Shown here piece by piece: positions 43,944 to 53,888 of a stretch of 64,000 nt of DNA. The translations under genes were made by a program, and so were the position numbers. The stretch covers positions 225,625 through 289,624 of the forward strand of contig NZ_AUXY01000133.1 in assembly GCF_001625695.1 (NCBI RefSeq), in the 5' to 3' direction. Below the pieces are notes generated by a model, which was not told the DNA's origin, ran no database searches, and saw only the letters and a program-made list of their open reading frames with translations. Source of the DNA: Pseudoalteromonas luteoviolacea H33-S (lineage in GTDB: Bacteria > Pseudomonadota > Gammaproteobacteria > Enterobacterales > Alteromonadaceae). Numbering within the stretch: position 1 is the stretch's first letter; each line of letters opens with the position of its first letter.

Positions 43944-45161
43944 ATGACTAACCCCAATAACATATCGTTAAACATAAGCCATGCACTCGAATTTATCGAT
44001 GGCCATGCGCTTAACATCCCAACATTGAAAATTTTGAGTGAGCAAGGCGAGATCTTAGATGGTGCGACGTCACCTGAGCTAGATAAAGAAACTGCGCTTA
44101 AAATTTATAGCACGATGAGATTTATCCGTTTGTTGGATGAACGTATGCAAGCCGCTCAGCGCCAAGGCCGTATTAGTTTCTATATGCAGTGTCTAGGTGA
44201 AGAGGCTGCAATTACAGCAAGTGCTGCAGCGTTAAAGCAAGATGATATGATCATGGCTCAGTATCGTGAGCAAGCTGCACTGCATTATCGTGGCTTTACA
44301 CTAGAACAATTCATGAACCAGCTTTTCTCAAATGAAAAAGACTTGGGTAAGGGTCGTCAAATGCCGGTGCATTATGGCTCTAACGAATTACATTATCTGA
44401 CAATTTCTTCACCACTTGGCACGCAGATCCCGCAAGCTACAGGCTATGCTTATGGCCAAAAGCTTAAGCATATTGATAAAGAGTCTGGTGAATTAAGCTC
44501 TGAAATCGATAACGTAACTATCTGTTACTTCGGTGAAGGTGCTGCTTCAGAAGGTGATTTCCATGCTGGCCTTAACATGGCCGCAGTACACAAAGCTCCT
44601 GTTATCTTCTTTGCCCGTAATAACGGTTACGCAATCTCAACACCTGCGGATGAGCAGTTTAAAGGTGACGGTATTGCAGCACGTGGTGTTGGCTACGGGA
44701 TTAAGACTATTCGTGTTGATGGCGCTGATACATTAGCTGTGTATGAAGCGACTAAAAAAGCCCGTGAAATAGCAGTCACAACAGGTGAGCCTGTGCTCAT
44801 CGAGTCAATTGCATATCGCCTTGGCGCTCACTCTACTTCTGATGATCCGTCGGGTTATCGTACTAAAGACGAAGAAGCTGAGTTTAAAAATAGCTGCCCA
44901 GTTGCCAGATTTAAAGCGTGGTTATTGAAGCAAAACTGGCTAGATGAAAAAGAAGACGAAGCAATTAAAGACAAAATCCGTGAAGAGATTTTAGCGGCAC
45001 TAAAAGTAGCGGAAAAAGTACAAAAACCAGCACTTGAAGAACTTGTTTCTGATGTTTATGACACGCCAATTCCAGCGCTACAAAAACAATACGAAGAATT
45101 AAAAGAGCATATCAAACAATACCCAGATGCCTATCCAGTAACAGCAGGGAGAATTAAATAA
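43944..45161 (+). CDS. bkdA1: Branched-chain 2-oxoacid dehydrogenase E1 alpha
   Basis: 405 residues. The thiamine-diphosphate motif is GEGAASEGDFHAGLNMAAVH, with NNGYAIS after it; phosphorylation-loop-like sequence YRLGAHSTSDDPSGYR is typical of branched-chain E1 alpha. It decarboxylates keto acids from valine, leucine and isoleucine. First gene of a three-gene operon; its stop overlaps the E1 beta ATG by one base. A dedicated E3 gene is not next to it, so a shared dihydrolipoamide dehydrogenase is expected. Confidence 0.95.
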   Translation: MTNPNNISLNISHALEFIDGHALNIPTLKILSEQGEILDGATSPELDKETALKIYSTMRFIRLLDERMQAAQRQGRISFYMQCLGEEAAITASAAALKQDDMIMAQYREQAALHYRGFTLEQFMNQLFSNEKDLGKGRQMPVHYGSNELHYLTISSPLGTQIPQATGYAYGQKLKHIDKESGELSSEIDNVTICYFGEGAASEGDFHAGLNMAAVHKAPVIFFARNNGYAISTPADEQFKGDGIAARGVGYGIKTIRVDGADTLAVYEATKKAREIAVTTGEPVLIESIAYRLGAHSTSDDPSGYRTKDEEAEFKNSCPVARFKAWLLKQNWLDEKEDEAIKDKIREEILAALKVAEKVQKPALEELVSDVYDTPIPALQKQYEELKEHIKQYPDAYPVTAGRIK

Positions 45162-46138
45162 TGGCTAAAATGAATATGTTACACGCCATTAATTCGGCGC
45201 TTGATATTAGTATGGCGGAGCACCCTCAAGCTTGTATCTTTGGTGAAGATGTTGGCTATTTTGGTGGGGTATTCCGTGCAACATCTGGATTGCAAGAAAA
45301 GTATGGTAAGCACCGTGTATTTAATACACCACTGACTGAGCAAGGTATTCTTGGCTTTGCCAATGGTCTTGCAGCATTTGGTGCACCAGCATTAGCTGAA
45401 ATTCAGTTTGCAGATTATATCTTCCCGGCATTTGACCAAATCGTGAATGAGTCAGCTAAATTCCGTTATCGCTCTGGTAATGAGTTTAATGTTGGTAATC
45501 TGACTATTCGTACACCGTACGGCGGTGGTATTGCCGGTGGTTTGTATCACTCGCAATCTCCAGAAGCGTATTTTGCACATACACCAGGTTTGAAGTTAGT
45601 TGTACCTCGTAATCCTTATCAAGCAAAAGGCTTGCTAAGAGCTTGTATCAAAGACGATAACCCAGTGATTTTCTTTGAGCCTAAACGTTTATACCGTGCA
45701 TCTGTTGGTGAAGTACCAGAAGAAGATTACACCATTGAAATTGGTAAAGCGGAAGTTGTTAAAGAAGGGTCTGACATCACTGTACTTGCTTGGGGTGCAC
45801 AGATGGAGGTTATTGAACAGGCCGCTGTGAAAGCAGAAGAAGCAGGTATCAGCTGCGAAATTATCGATCTTCGCTCAATTTTACCTTGGGATGCAGAAAC
45901 ACTGATTAAGTCTGTGACTAAAACAGGCCGTTTGGTGATAAGTCACGAAGCGCCAATTACAAATGGTTTTGGTGCTGAAATTGCTGCGACTATCCAAAAA
46001 GAGTGCTTCTTGCACTTAGAGTCACCTATTGAACGCGTATGTGGTCTAGATACCCCGTATCCTTTAGCTCTTGAAAAAGAATATGTACCAGATGCTTTAA
46101 AAGTGTTTGAAGCAATCAAGAAGTCAGTGGAATTTTAA
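45161..46138 (+). CDS. bkdA2: Branched-chain 2-oxoacid dehydrogenase E1 beta
   Basis: 325 residues of the transketolase-pyrimidine/C-terminal pair. It has FGEDVGYFGGVFRAT at the N-terminus, TPLTEQGILGFANGLA and the SPEAYFAHTPGLKLVVPR segment, ending in the RVCGLDTPYP loop of E1 beta. It binds thiamine diphosphate jointly with E1 alpha in an alpha2-beta2 complex. TAATG overlap with the first gene; the E2 gene follows 9 bp later. Confidence 0.95.
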   Translation: MAKMNMLHAINSALDISMAEHPQACIFGEDVGYFGGVFRATSGLQEKYGKHRVFNTPLTEQGILGFANGLAAFGAPALAEIQFADYIFPAFDQIVNESAKFRYRSGNEFNVGNLTIRTPYGGGIAGGLYHSQSPEAYFAHTPGLKLVVPRNPYQAKGLLRACIKDDNPVIFFEPKRLYRASVGEVPEEDYTIEIGKAEVVKEGSDITVLAWGAQMEVIEQAAVKAEEAGISCEIIDLRSILPWDAETLIKSVTKTGRLVISHEAPITNGFGAEIAATIQKECFLHLESPIERVCGLDTPYPLALEKEYVPDALKVFEAIKKSVEF

Positions 46139-46147
46139 GGATAAGTC

Positions 46148-47728
46148 ATGTCTAAAGAGTTTATTTTACCAGATATCGGCGAAGGCATCGTTGAATGTGA
46201 AGTTGTAGAGTGGTTAGTCGCTGTTGGTGACACAGTCAAAGAAGATCAGCCAATCTGTGATGTGATGACAGACAAAGCTTTGGTACAAATCCCGGCAGTA
46301 CATGATGGTGTTATCACTCAATTGCATTACGCTAAAGGTGATATTGCAAAGGTGCACGAGCCACTGTTTGCGATGAATGTGGAAGGTGATGCCCCTGTAG
46401 AAGAAGCGACAGCTGAGGCTTCAGCGGCAAAAGAGCAACCAGTAGCAACACAAAGCGATCACTTAGAGGATTTCATCTTGCCGGATATTGGTGAGGGTAT
46501 TGTTGAATGTGAGATTGTTGAGTGGCTGGTAAGCGAAGGTGAAGAAATTAAAGAAGACCAAGCTGTTTGTGATGTAATGACAGACAAAGCGCTTGTTCAA
46601 ATTCCAGCGAAGTATGATGGTGTTGTGGAAAAATTGTATTATCAAAAAGGTGATATAGCACAAGTACATAGCCCATTATTTCAGGTACGTTTGGCACAAT
46701 CTAATGGTGCGCAAGCAGTACCTACTAAATCTGTTGAAGAGGAGCTTGCAATCCACAAGCCTCAAGCTGTTTCTTCTTCAACGCCTTCAACTTCGTCTTC
46801 ACAGCCTGTTATTAATGGTAAAGCGGTCGCATCACCAGCTGTAAGGCGACGTGCACGCGAAATGGATATTGATATTCGCCAAGTGCCTGGAAGTGGCAAG
46901 AATGGTCGTGTCTATAAAGAAGACCTTGAAAAGTTCTTGAGCGCGGGCGCGAGCCCAGCTGCACCAGTTGCTAGCGAAGCGGCTCCTCAGCCTAAGACAA
47001 CCACAGTGAGCACTGTGACGGGTGGCACAAGAGTTGAACCAATTCGTGGCATGAAAGCCGCGATGGCTAAGCAAATGGTTGCGTCTGTATCCACAATTCC
47101 TCACTTCACTTACAGTGATGAAATTGACCTAACAGAGCTTATTGCGCTGCGACTTTCTTTGAAAGAGCAATATGCAAAGCAAGGTATTAAGCTCACTATG
47201 ATGCCTTTCTTTATTAAAGCGCTGTCTCTTGCCATTAAAGAATTCCCAATCTTAAATTCGCAAGTTAACGATGAATGTACAGAGCTTACATACTTTGATG
47301 ATCATAACATTGGTATGGCTGTTGATAGTAAGTTAGGCCTGTTAGTGCCAAATATTAAAGGTTGTCAAAATAAGTCTATTGTTGATGTTGCTGAGGCGGT
47401 AACTAAGTTAACTGACGCAGCAAGAGAAGGGCGCGTATCACCAGATGATCTGAAAGGCGGCACAATTTCTATATCGAACATTGGCGCAATTGGCGGCACA
47501 ACTGCGACACCAATTATTAATAAACCAGAAGTTGCGATTGTTGCACTTGGTAAATTGCAACATCTACCACGCTTTGATGCTGACGGTAACGTTGTTTCAC
47601 GTTCGATTATGCAAGTGAGTTGGTCTGGTGACCACCGAGTTATTGATGGTGGTACGATTGCTAGATTTAACAATTTGTGGAAATCATACCTGGAAGAACC
47701 TGCGAAAATGATGATGGCGATGCGCTAA
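46148..47728 (+). CDS. bkdB: Branched-chain 2-oxoacid dehydrogenase E2 (two lipoyl domains)
   Basis: 526 residues. Two nearly identical N-terminal lipoyl domains each carry the lipoyl-lysine motif CDVMTDKALVQIPA (residues ~40 and ~150). After a Ser/Pro linker comes the E3-binding domain (ASPAVRRRAREMDIDIRQVP, ~residues 225-262) and a C-terminal catalytic domain with the active-site His in SGDHRVIDGG (His496). It transfers the acyl group to CoA and forms the core of the complex. One lipoyl domain is commoner; two may speed substrate channelling. Confidence 0.95.
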   Translation: MSKEFILPDIGEGIVECEVVEWLVAVGDTVKEDQPICDVMTDKALVQIPAVHDGVITQLHYAKGDIAKVHEPLFAMNVEGDAPVEEATAEASAAKEQPVATQSDHLEDFILPDIGEGIVECEIVEWLVSEGEEIKEDQAVCDVMTDKALVQIPAKYDGVVEKLYYQKGDIAQVHSPLFQVRLAQSNGAQAVPTKSVEEELAIHKPQAVSSSTPSTSSSQPVINGKAVASPAVRRRAREMDIDIRQVPGSGKNGRVYKEDLEKFLSAGASPAAPVASEAAPQPKTTTVSTVTGGTRVEPIRGMKAAMAKQMVASVSTIPHFTYSDEIDLTELIALRLSLKEQYAKQGIKLTMMPFFIKALSLAIKEFPILNSQVNDECTELTYFDDHNIGMAVDSKLGLLVPNIKGCQNKSIVDVAEAVTKLTDAAREGRVSPDDLKGGTISISNIGAIGGTTATPIINKPEVAIVALGKLQHLPRFDADGNVVSRSIMQVSWSGDHRVIDGGTIARFNNLWKSYLEEPAKMMMAMR

Positions 47729-47752
47729 GTCAGATTTGTAAAGGTCCTTTAC

Positions 47753-47787
47753 ATGCCCTAAAAGTGCACGCTTTTGGGGCATTTTTA
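47753..47787 (+). terminator. Terminator after the bkd operon
   Basis: ATGCCCTAAAAG (47753-47764) pairs with CTTTTGGGGCAT (47771-47782), one mismatch, followed by TTTTTATG. Confidence 0.8.
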
Positions 47788-47933
47788 TGTTTGAGGTAAA
47801 TATTTATACGATGTAAATTGTTTATCTGCATTGATATGTTCCAACCCAGTCTAAAAGCCCGTATAATTCACACCTTAAAATTTTTACCCGTAGCAATTAA
47901 TAAGCCGTCCGTTTTTAGGCTTGAGAAGTCGTG

Positions 47934-48827
47934 ATGAATCAAAAAGACGATAGAAAAGAAATACTTGAATTTAATAAGTTGCAGAAAAAACTGCGCAGAA
48001 ATGTTGGTAACGCAATAAAAGATTACAACATGATCGAAGAAGGTGATGTTGTGATGGCTTGTATTAGTGGTGGTAAAGACTCTTTTGCAATGCTTGATAT
48101 ATTACTTAACCTGCAAAAAGCTGCGCCGATTAAATTCGAAGTTATCGCAGTAAACTTGGATCAAAAGCAACCTGGGTTCCCAGAGCATATTTTGCCTGAA
48201 TACTTCGAAAGCTTGAATATTCCTTATTATATCGTTGATAAAGATACGTACTCGGTTGTTCGTGAAAAGGTGCCTGAGGGCAAAACAACATGTGGTCTAT
48301 GTTCTCGTCTGCGCCGTGGAACTCTGTATTCATTTGCAGAAAAAATTGGCGCAACCAAGCTTGCCTTGGGACACCATATGGATGACATTGTTGAAACCAT
48401 GTTTTTAAATATGTTCCATGGTTCGCGCTTAAAAGCTATGCCACCTAAGTTAAGGTCTGATGATGGCCGTAACGTGGTTATTAGACCGTTAACATACTGC
48501 CGCGAAAAAGACTTGATAAAATACGCAGAGCATAGAGAATTTCCAATTATCCCTTGTAATTTGTGTGGTTCTCAAGAAAACCTACAAAGACAAAATATCA
48601 AAGCAATGTTGGTTGAATGGGATAAAAAGACACCTGGCCGTGTTGACAGTATTTTTAAATCATTACAGAACGTTAGCCCAAGCCAGCTTGCAGATACAAA
48701 CTTGTTTGATTTTGAAAACCTGCCAATCGACAGGGAAAATGATCGAGATGAGTATCAATTTAGTGAAGCGACCGTGTCATCAACAAACATTGATGAGTCT
48801 TTGTTTATTGATGTGACAAATATCTAA
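47934..48827 (+). CDS. ttcA: tRNA 2-thiocytidine biosynthesis protein TtcA
   Basis: 297 residues from the ATG at 47934. The PP-loop ISGGKDSFAM binds ATP, and two CxxC pairs (TTCGLCSR and IPCNLCGS) hold the iron-sulfur cluster. It thiolates cytidine 32 in certain tRNAs. Family length and motif order are normal, except for the acidic tail after residue ~255. Stand-alone gene. The terminator-like hairpin after it is shared with the convergent exported protein. Confidence 0.94.
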   Translation: MNQKDDRKEILEFNKLQKKLRRNVGNAIKDYNMIEEGDVVMACISGGKDSFAMLDILLNLQKAAPIKFEVIAVNLDQKQPGFPEHILPEYFESLNIPYYIVDKDTYSVVREKVPEGKTTCGLCSRLRRGTLYSFAEKIGATKLALGHHMDDIVETMFLNMFHGSRLKAMPPKLRSDDGRNVVIRPLTYCREKDLIKYAEHREFPIIPCNLCGSQENLQRQNIKAMLVEWDKKTPGRVDSIFKSLQNVSPSQLADTNLFDFENLPIDRENDRDEYQFSEATVSSTNIDESLFIDVTNI

Positions 48828-48840
48828 TTAATGCCTTTTG

Positions 48841-48867
48841 CCAAGTATCGCGGTCAGCGATACTTGG
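48841..48867. terminator. Hairpin between ttcA and the convergent exported protein
   Basis: CCAAGTATCGC (48841-48851) and GCGATACTTGG (48857-48867) form a perfect 11-bp stem, but T-runs are poor on both sides. Probably a shared 3' hairpin; terminator status is uncertain. Confidence 0.5.
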
Positions 48868-48874
48868 TGCATTA

Positions 48875-49711
48875 TTATCTGGCTTCCTTATTTTTCATTA
48901 ACTTACTGAGCTTTATCTCCAAGTAGCTTGGCAACCATTTTTGCATCACTGTTTTAAACTCTTGGCTATTAACGACAGTATTAGCAACCGAATCAATTTT
49001 TTTGATGATCTCTCTGCCAGTTGTATTGTCTGTGCAACCAACATAACCATGAACAATAGGGTCAACGTCTTCGAGAAGCAGTTGTACCACGTCTTTAGTA
49101 TTTGTTTGTTTGTGAAGGTAAAAATGTTCACTGGGATAGCCAATAACGGCGTCAACACGACCTTTTTTAAGCATGTAGGTCAAACTTTCAAGTGCATCTT
49201 GTCCAGGCCTGATAACAACCTGATCTTTTTCGATAGAACTAATTACTTGGTCTAATGCACTGCCGTATGAACGTTGCATCACAACACCGAGCACCAGTTT
49301 ATTTTGCTCTATAAACGGCTTAAGCCTGACCTTTGACGCGTTTTCAAAACCAAGTGCCTCAAGGGTCGCGGTGGTTGTGGCAATGGTTGGCGATAATCCA
49401 ATGGTGGTGTAGTTTTGGCTAAAGCGAATGAATTTTTGACGCTGCGGCGTTTTGTACAAAGAAAGCATACAAAACGTGTTGCGTTTATCACTTAGGGCTC
49501 TTATCGCACGACTTGCAGGAAAGTAGACTTTATTATTTTCATAATCAGGCAAGTACGTATGGAATAAATCAATGATTAACTCATCTCTACCAGTACCTTC
49601 GTCTGCATCATTAATCATGTAGTAGGGAGGGAAGTCAGTGATAATCCAGTCAATGCTTTTGCTTTCTGCCACACCGGTTAACAACATTAATAGTAGCAAT
49701 GCTTTGCGCAC
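48875..49711 (-). CDS. Periplasmic solute-binding-like protein (bacterial type 3 fold)
   Basis: 278 residues from the GTG at 49711, which gives a proper signal peptide (MRKALLLLMLLTGVAESKS); the longer GTG at 49735 adds a charged stretch before it. The mature part shows the extracellular solute-binding family 3-like pattern: ITDFPPYYMIND, PASRAIRALSDKRN, RFSQNYTTIGLSP and ALESLTYMLKKGRVDAVIGY. No transporter genes are adjacent, as is usual for the orphan members of this family in marine gammaproteobacteria. Ligand unknown; a role in sensing or polar metabolite capture is inference. Confidence 0.75.
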   Translation of the reverse strand: MRKALLLLMLLTGVAESKSIDWIITDFPPYYMINDADEGTGRDELIIDLFHTYLPDYENNKVYFPASRAIRALSDKRNTFCMLSLYKTPQRQKFIRFSQNYTTIGLSPTIATTTATLEALGFENASKVRLKPFIEQNKLVLGVVMQRSYGSALDQVISSIEKDQVVIRPGQDALESLTYMLKKGRVDAVIGYPSEHFYLHKQTNTKDVVQLLLEDVDPIVHGYVGCTDNTTGREIIKKIDSVANTVVNSQEFKTVMQKWLPSYLEIKLSKLMKNKEAR

Positions 49712-50006
49712 ATTTCGCCCTCGTATAATTGTCACTATTAAAGCTTAGCAAAGATCATTCAATTGCCAACAGGTATAAAAGTAATTAAGTTAAAATCTTT
49801 GTTTATTATTTGTGATTTATTTTACAACTTGTGTCTTTTTGCTACATTAAAATACGAACACCAGCCTTAAAGCAATTTAAAGTGGTGGCCAATAGGTTTT
49901 GAACAAGGATTGGTCTTTTATTTGTGATTAAAAGTGTTTTAAAGTCGTACTTAGGTTAGTATGCAAGGTTGGCGAGCTAAGTTAATTTCAATAACAAGAG
50001 AAAACT

Positions 50007-50618
50007 ATGAATACGCTTATCGTCAGTGATATTTTTGGGCAAACAAAATGCTTAGAGAGTTTCGTTAATGAGCTAGATGGCAGCACCTCAATTTGCTCTC
50101 CTTACCCATTTAGACAAGGTCATTTGAATAGAGATGAAGAGACAGCATATAAGCAGTTCATGGATTCTGTCGGCCACGATAAATATTTTCAAAAAGTAGT
50201 TGAAGCGATTTCTGATAAACAGCCTGATTTGGTCATCGGCTTTTCGGCCGGTGGAGTTGCATGTTGGAGAGCGCTAGCTGCCATGCCGATCAAAAGTACC
50301 ACAAAGCTGATTGCATTTTATCCGGGTCAGATAAGGAACTATTTGCAGCTGCACCCTAAATGTGATGTCGATATATATTTTCCTTATCAAGAGAATCACT
50401 TTGATATTAAACCTGTTATACATCATTTGTCTGGCATGCCGGGGATAAATTGCCATAGAACTCGCTATGAGCATGGATTTATGAACTCGCTTTCGAGTAA
50501 TTTTGATGCCGCAGCTCTGCAGCATTTTACTGCTTTGTGCCAGTACAATATAGACGAAGCAATTAAGTTGAAATTAGCCAACCGAAGGATAAAAAGTGGA
50601 CTAGAATTGACTATGTAA
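50007..50618 (+). CDS. Alpha/beta-hydrolase-fold protein, first gene of a three-gene operon
   Basis: 203 residues. N-terminal strand NTLIVSDIFGQTKCLE; nucleophile elbow GFSAGGVACWRALAA with Ser-104-like position; a C-terminal His in RYEHGFMN. The layout resembles dienelactone-hydrolase-like proteins, though the acid residue is not obvious. No signal peptide. Followed 23 bp later by the acetoacetate-decarboxylase-like gene. The substrate is unknown; a role in finishing a specialised metabolite with the next two genes is inferred. Confidence 0.65.
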   Translation: MNTLIVSDIFGQTKCLESFVNELDGSTSICSPYPFRQGHLNRDEETAYKQFMDSVGHDKYFQKVVEAISDKQPDLVIGFSAGGVACWRALAAMPIKSTTKLIAFYPGQIRNYLQLHPKCDVDIYFPYQENHFDIKPVIHHLSGMPGINCHRTRYEHGFMNSLSSNFDAAALQHFTALCQYNIDEAIKLKLANRRIKSGLELTM

Positions 50619-50641
50619 ATCATAATGAAAAGGAGTTATGT

Positions 50642-51601
50642 ATGTCAGATCAGCCTCGTATTCCTTACAGACACTTCCCAGGTAACCCGATCGCAAAGCC
50701 GCCATGCAGAATGCTTAACGCAATGATGTATGGCTTTTTTGTTAAAGGGGAGTTGGAAACCATTCAAAGCTATGTAGATTCAACACTTAACAGCGTACCC
50801 AGTGAAACAATTGCGTTTAGGGCGTTATCATCATATTGCCTTTTAACGTTCACAGATATAGAAAATATTGCGTCTAAAGTACCGCCATTTAGTAACTACG
50901 GCTATATGCAAGAGACGGACATCATTGTTTGGTTGCCGATTGCACAGATAAGCAAGCAAGAGAACAAGATGACGCATTTATATTGGTATCCAGCATTTAT
51001 TACGGTAAACAATATCAATGCGTTAGTTAATGGCCGTGAGACTTGGGGTTATAACAAATACTTGTGTAAGTACCAAATGCCGGATAACCAGCATCGCGCG
51101 GACCATTTTTCTCTTAGCCTTGAGACTTTTCAACCTTTTGAAGCAGACAAAAAAATGGCTTGGTATGAGCTTTTGTCTATTGACCGGGTGGCGGATGATG
51201 ACACTTGGTTCGAAGAAGCGATAGAGATTGGCAAAGAAGTTGCCGAACTTATCCATGGCAGTGTGCATGATTTAGGCGTTAGTATAGACTTTTTTAAACA
51301 GCTATTTAGTGGCTTTACCAATCCGCAACTTGCCCAAATTTTATTTAAACAGTTCCCTGACGGCTTTGCAGAAAATAGCGTTTATAGTGCGGTTGTTCAC
51401 TCTCCCTCAACTGTGAAAAAGGTGCATAAACTCGGTTTTCTTAAAGATGAATATAAAGTCACTTTTAACCAAGTTGATGCATTTCCCTTAGAAGAGATGT
51501 TTGGGATCAAGGTGGGTGAACAGTTCGCCAGGCTACCTTACTTTTTGTGCATGGATTTTGATCAAGACGGTGCGCATGAAATCGTAACAGCCGACCTATA
51601 A
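50642..51601 (+). CDS. Acetoacetate-decarboxylase-like protein
   Basis: 319 residues. The segment VNGRETWGYNKYLCKY is the ADC-family core, where a lysine forms the Schiff base in true acetoacetate decarboxylases; here a Lys in NKYL is present. The N-terminus (PYRHFPGNPIAKPPCRML) and the C-terminal ~100 residues are family-specific extensions. In non-classical members this fold does aldol/dehydration chemistry rather than decarboxylation. Second gene of an operon, with short gaps on both sides (23 and 18 bp). Confidence 0.75.
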   Translation: MSDQPRIPYRHFPGNPIAKPPCRMLNAMMYGFFVKGELETIQSYVDSTLNSVPSETIAFRALSSYCLLTFTDIENIASKVPPFSNYGYMQETDIIVWLPIAQISKQENKMTHLYWYPAFITVNNINALVNGRETWGYNKYLCKYQMPDNQHRADHFSLSLETFQPFEADKKMAWYELLSIDRVADDDTWFEEAIEIGKEVAELIHGSVHDLGVSIDFFKQLFSGFTNPQLAQILFKQFPDGFAENSVYSAVVHSPSTVKKVHKLGFLKDEYKVTFNQVDAFPLEEMFGIKVGEQFARLPYFLCMDFDQDGAHEIVTADL

Positions 51602-51619
51602 AGTGAGTAAGGACATAAC

Positions 51620-53866
51620 ATGACTAAAGAACGTATCGCTATATTAGGTGGTGGCGTGTCTGCGATGACGGCTGCTGTTTACTTAACTGAAAAAGAAAAT
51701 TGGCAAGATCTGTATGATATTACGGTTTATCAGTTAGGTTGGAGATTAGGTGGGAAAGGAGCAAGTGGCAGAAACGCGCATTTTGGTGAAAGGATTGAAG
51801 AACATGGCTTGCATGTATGGTTTGGCGCATATGTCAATTCATTTCGCGCGATTGAGACTGTGTATGACAAATTAAACAGGCCAGCCACCGTGCCAATTCA
51901 TACTTGGCAGCAAGCGTTAAAGCCCCATAGTTTTGTTGTTTTACAAGAGTATATCGACAATCAGTGGGAGACCTGGCCCGTTGATTTTCCTTTGATTGAT
52001 GGAAACCCCGCTGATGGTACATTAGACCTTCACTTTTGGCAGTTGATAGAGCTGGTTGTTGCATGGTTACACAAGTGGATTGATGAGTTAGAAGAGGCGA
52101 TAGAAGCATCTAATCGCCAAACGCAGCTGCAAACGCGTAAACAACGTGATAGAAGTCTATTACAACATTTAGCCGGAGAGATCTCAGACGCATTTGACAG
52201 CGTTGAAGACTCTGTTAAGTCTTTTTTTGATAGTGCTATCGATGAAGCGCAAGACATCTTGTCGACCCCTAAACTGCTTATATCTCAGCTACATGATTTA
52301 ATGAGTTTGCGAGCGAAGGATAAAAATCTATCAAATTCAAAAGATAGACTTGTCACTTGGTATATCGTCAGAAAGTTAAAGCGTTGGCTGCGCTCAGAGG
52401 CCTTAGAGCTGATTGACGATAATCCTGCTGTGAGACGCGCATATATCTGTGCTGATTTAGCCATTGCGATGACAGTTGGCATGATCAGGGACAGAGTACA
52501 CGCTAATGGATTTGGTGTGCTGAATAAGTACGACTTTAAGTATTGGCTTGCTAGAAACGGGGCAGATAAAGAATACGCTGTTGAGTCTGCGCCCGTGCGT
52601 GGGTTCTATGATCTTGTTTTTGGTTTTGTCGATGGGGACTTTAAAAATGGCGACGTCGAGGCCGGTGTTGCTTCTTTGGCTATGTTACGCATTATGCTTT
52701 GTTACAAAGGCGGTGTGATGTGGAAAATGCAGGCGGGGATGGGTGATATCATCTTTTCACCAATCTACGAGTTACTTAGCCAAAGAGGTGTTAAATTTGA
52801 GTTCTTCAATCAAGTTGAAGGGCTTAAACCTGGACAAGATGAAAATGGCAACTACGTCGTAGATGAAATTTCTATTATTGAGCAAGTCGAGCTTAAAAAT
52901 GGTCAATATCAGCCATTTGTAGATGTGAAAGGTTTGCCTTGCTGGCCTTCACTGCCAAACTTGGATCAAGTAGTTGATGAGCAGGCCGATCTTATTCGAC
53001 AACACAAGGTGAACTTAGAATCATTCTGGACTGACTGGCCAGCAATATACGAGCAGCATTATCAGCGGCCTTTGCCGCGTAAGACACTCACAAGAATGCG
53101 TGATTTTGATAAAGTCGTTTTTGGTATTTCGATTGGGTCGCTAGAGCACCTTTGTCCAGAGCTACTCGCGTTAGATTATGGTTTTGAGCAGCAAAGCAGT
53201 AAGGTAAAGACAGTTGCAACGCAAGCGTTTCAGGTTTGGTTAAATAAAACGGATGAGCAGTTAGGTTTTAACTATACACCGACCAGTGAAGAGCGGCCTA
53301 TATTAAGTGCGTTTTCTCAGCCGTTTGATACATGGGCGGCAATGTCTAATTTACTTGGCGTAGAGGATTGGCCTTCATCGGGACCATGTAATATCGCTTA
53401 TTTTTGTAGTGCTTTTACTTGCGACTATTACCCCCCAGCATCAGAGCATACGTTTCCTGCAGAACAAACAGCCAAAGTTAAGGTTAATTCACTCAATAAA
53501 TTGAACCATGAAATGCAGCCGTTGTGGCCATCTGCATATAATGATGTAGGTCAGTTTATTTGGGATGTCATTTACGACCCAAGTGCTGCGCCCACAGAGC
53601 AAAGGTTTGACTCACAATACTGGCGCGTCAACGTTGACCCAAGTGAGCGATATGTTCTGTCAGTGACAGGTAGCAGCGATTTTCGCTTAGCGACTGATGG
53701 CACAGTGTTCAAAAACTTATTTATAACAGGTGATTGGATCAAAACAGGTGTTAATGCAGGGTGTGTAGAGGCTGCTGTGATGGCCGGTATGCAAACATCA
53801 CGTGCTATTTGCGGCTTACCTGAGGAAATAAGTGGTGAAAATGGCTTTGAGCCAGATGGTACTTAA
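51620..53866 (+). CDS. Large FAD/NAD(P)-binding oxidoreductase (phytoene-desaturase-like)
   Basis: 748 residues. The dinucleotide-binding motif is IAILGGGVSAMTAAVYL at the N-terminus, followed by YQLGWRLGGKGASGRN and ERIEEHGLHVWFGAY, typical of FAD oxidoreductases related to phytoene desaturases. A ~150-residue helical insert (residues ~150-300) is not part of the classical fold. The FAD-closing C-terminal part is LFITGDWIKTGVNAGCVEAAV. Partner of the ADC-like gene in the same operon. The reaction is unknown; together the three genes suggest a small-molecule pathway. A clear terminator follows. Confidence 0.8.
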   Translation: MTKERIAILGGGVSAMTAAVYLTEKENWQDLYDITVYQLGWRLGGKGASGRNAHFGERIEEHGLHVWFGAYVNSFRAIETVYDKLNRPATVPIHTWQQALKPHSFVVLQEYIDNQWETWPVDFPLIDGNPADGTLDLHFWQLIELVVAWLHKWIDELEEAIEASNRQTQLQTRKQRDRSLLQHLAGEISDAFDSVEDSVKSFFDSAIDEAQDILSTPKLLISQLHDLMSLRAKDKNLSNSKDRLVTWYIVRKLKRWLRSEALELIDDNPAVRRAYICADLAIAMTVGMIRDRVHANGFGVLNKYDFKYWLARNGADKEYAVESAPVRGFYDLVFGFVDGDFKNGDVEAGVASLAMLRIMLCYKGGVMWKMQAGMGDIIFSPIYELLSQRGVKFEFFNQVEGLKPGQDENGNYVVDEISIIEQVELKNGQYQPFVDVKGLPCWPSLPNLDQVVDEQADLIRQHKVNLESFWTDWPAIYEQHYQRPLPRKTLTRMRDFDKVVFGISIGSLEHLCPELLALDYGFEQQSSKVKTVATQAFQVWLNKTDEQLGFNYTPTSEERPILSAFSQPFDTWAAMSNLLGVEDWPSSGPCNIAYFCSAFTCDYYPPASEHTFPAEQTAKVKVNSLNKLNHEMQPLWPSAYNDVGQFIWDVIYDPSAAPTEQRFDSQYWRVNVDPSERYVLSVTGSSDFRLATDGTVFKNLFITGDWIKTGVNAGCVEAAVMAGMQTSRAICGLPEEISGENGFEPDGT

Positions 53867-53888
53867 TAGATAATATTAGGTAAGTTAC

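Noticed and set aside
50007..53866. Carotenoid biosynthesis operon
   Set aside because: The oxidoreductase resembles phytoene desaturase only in its FAD motifs; no prenyltransferase or phytoene synthase is nearby.
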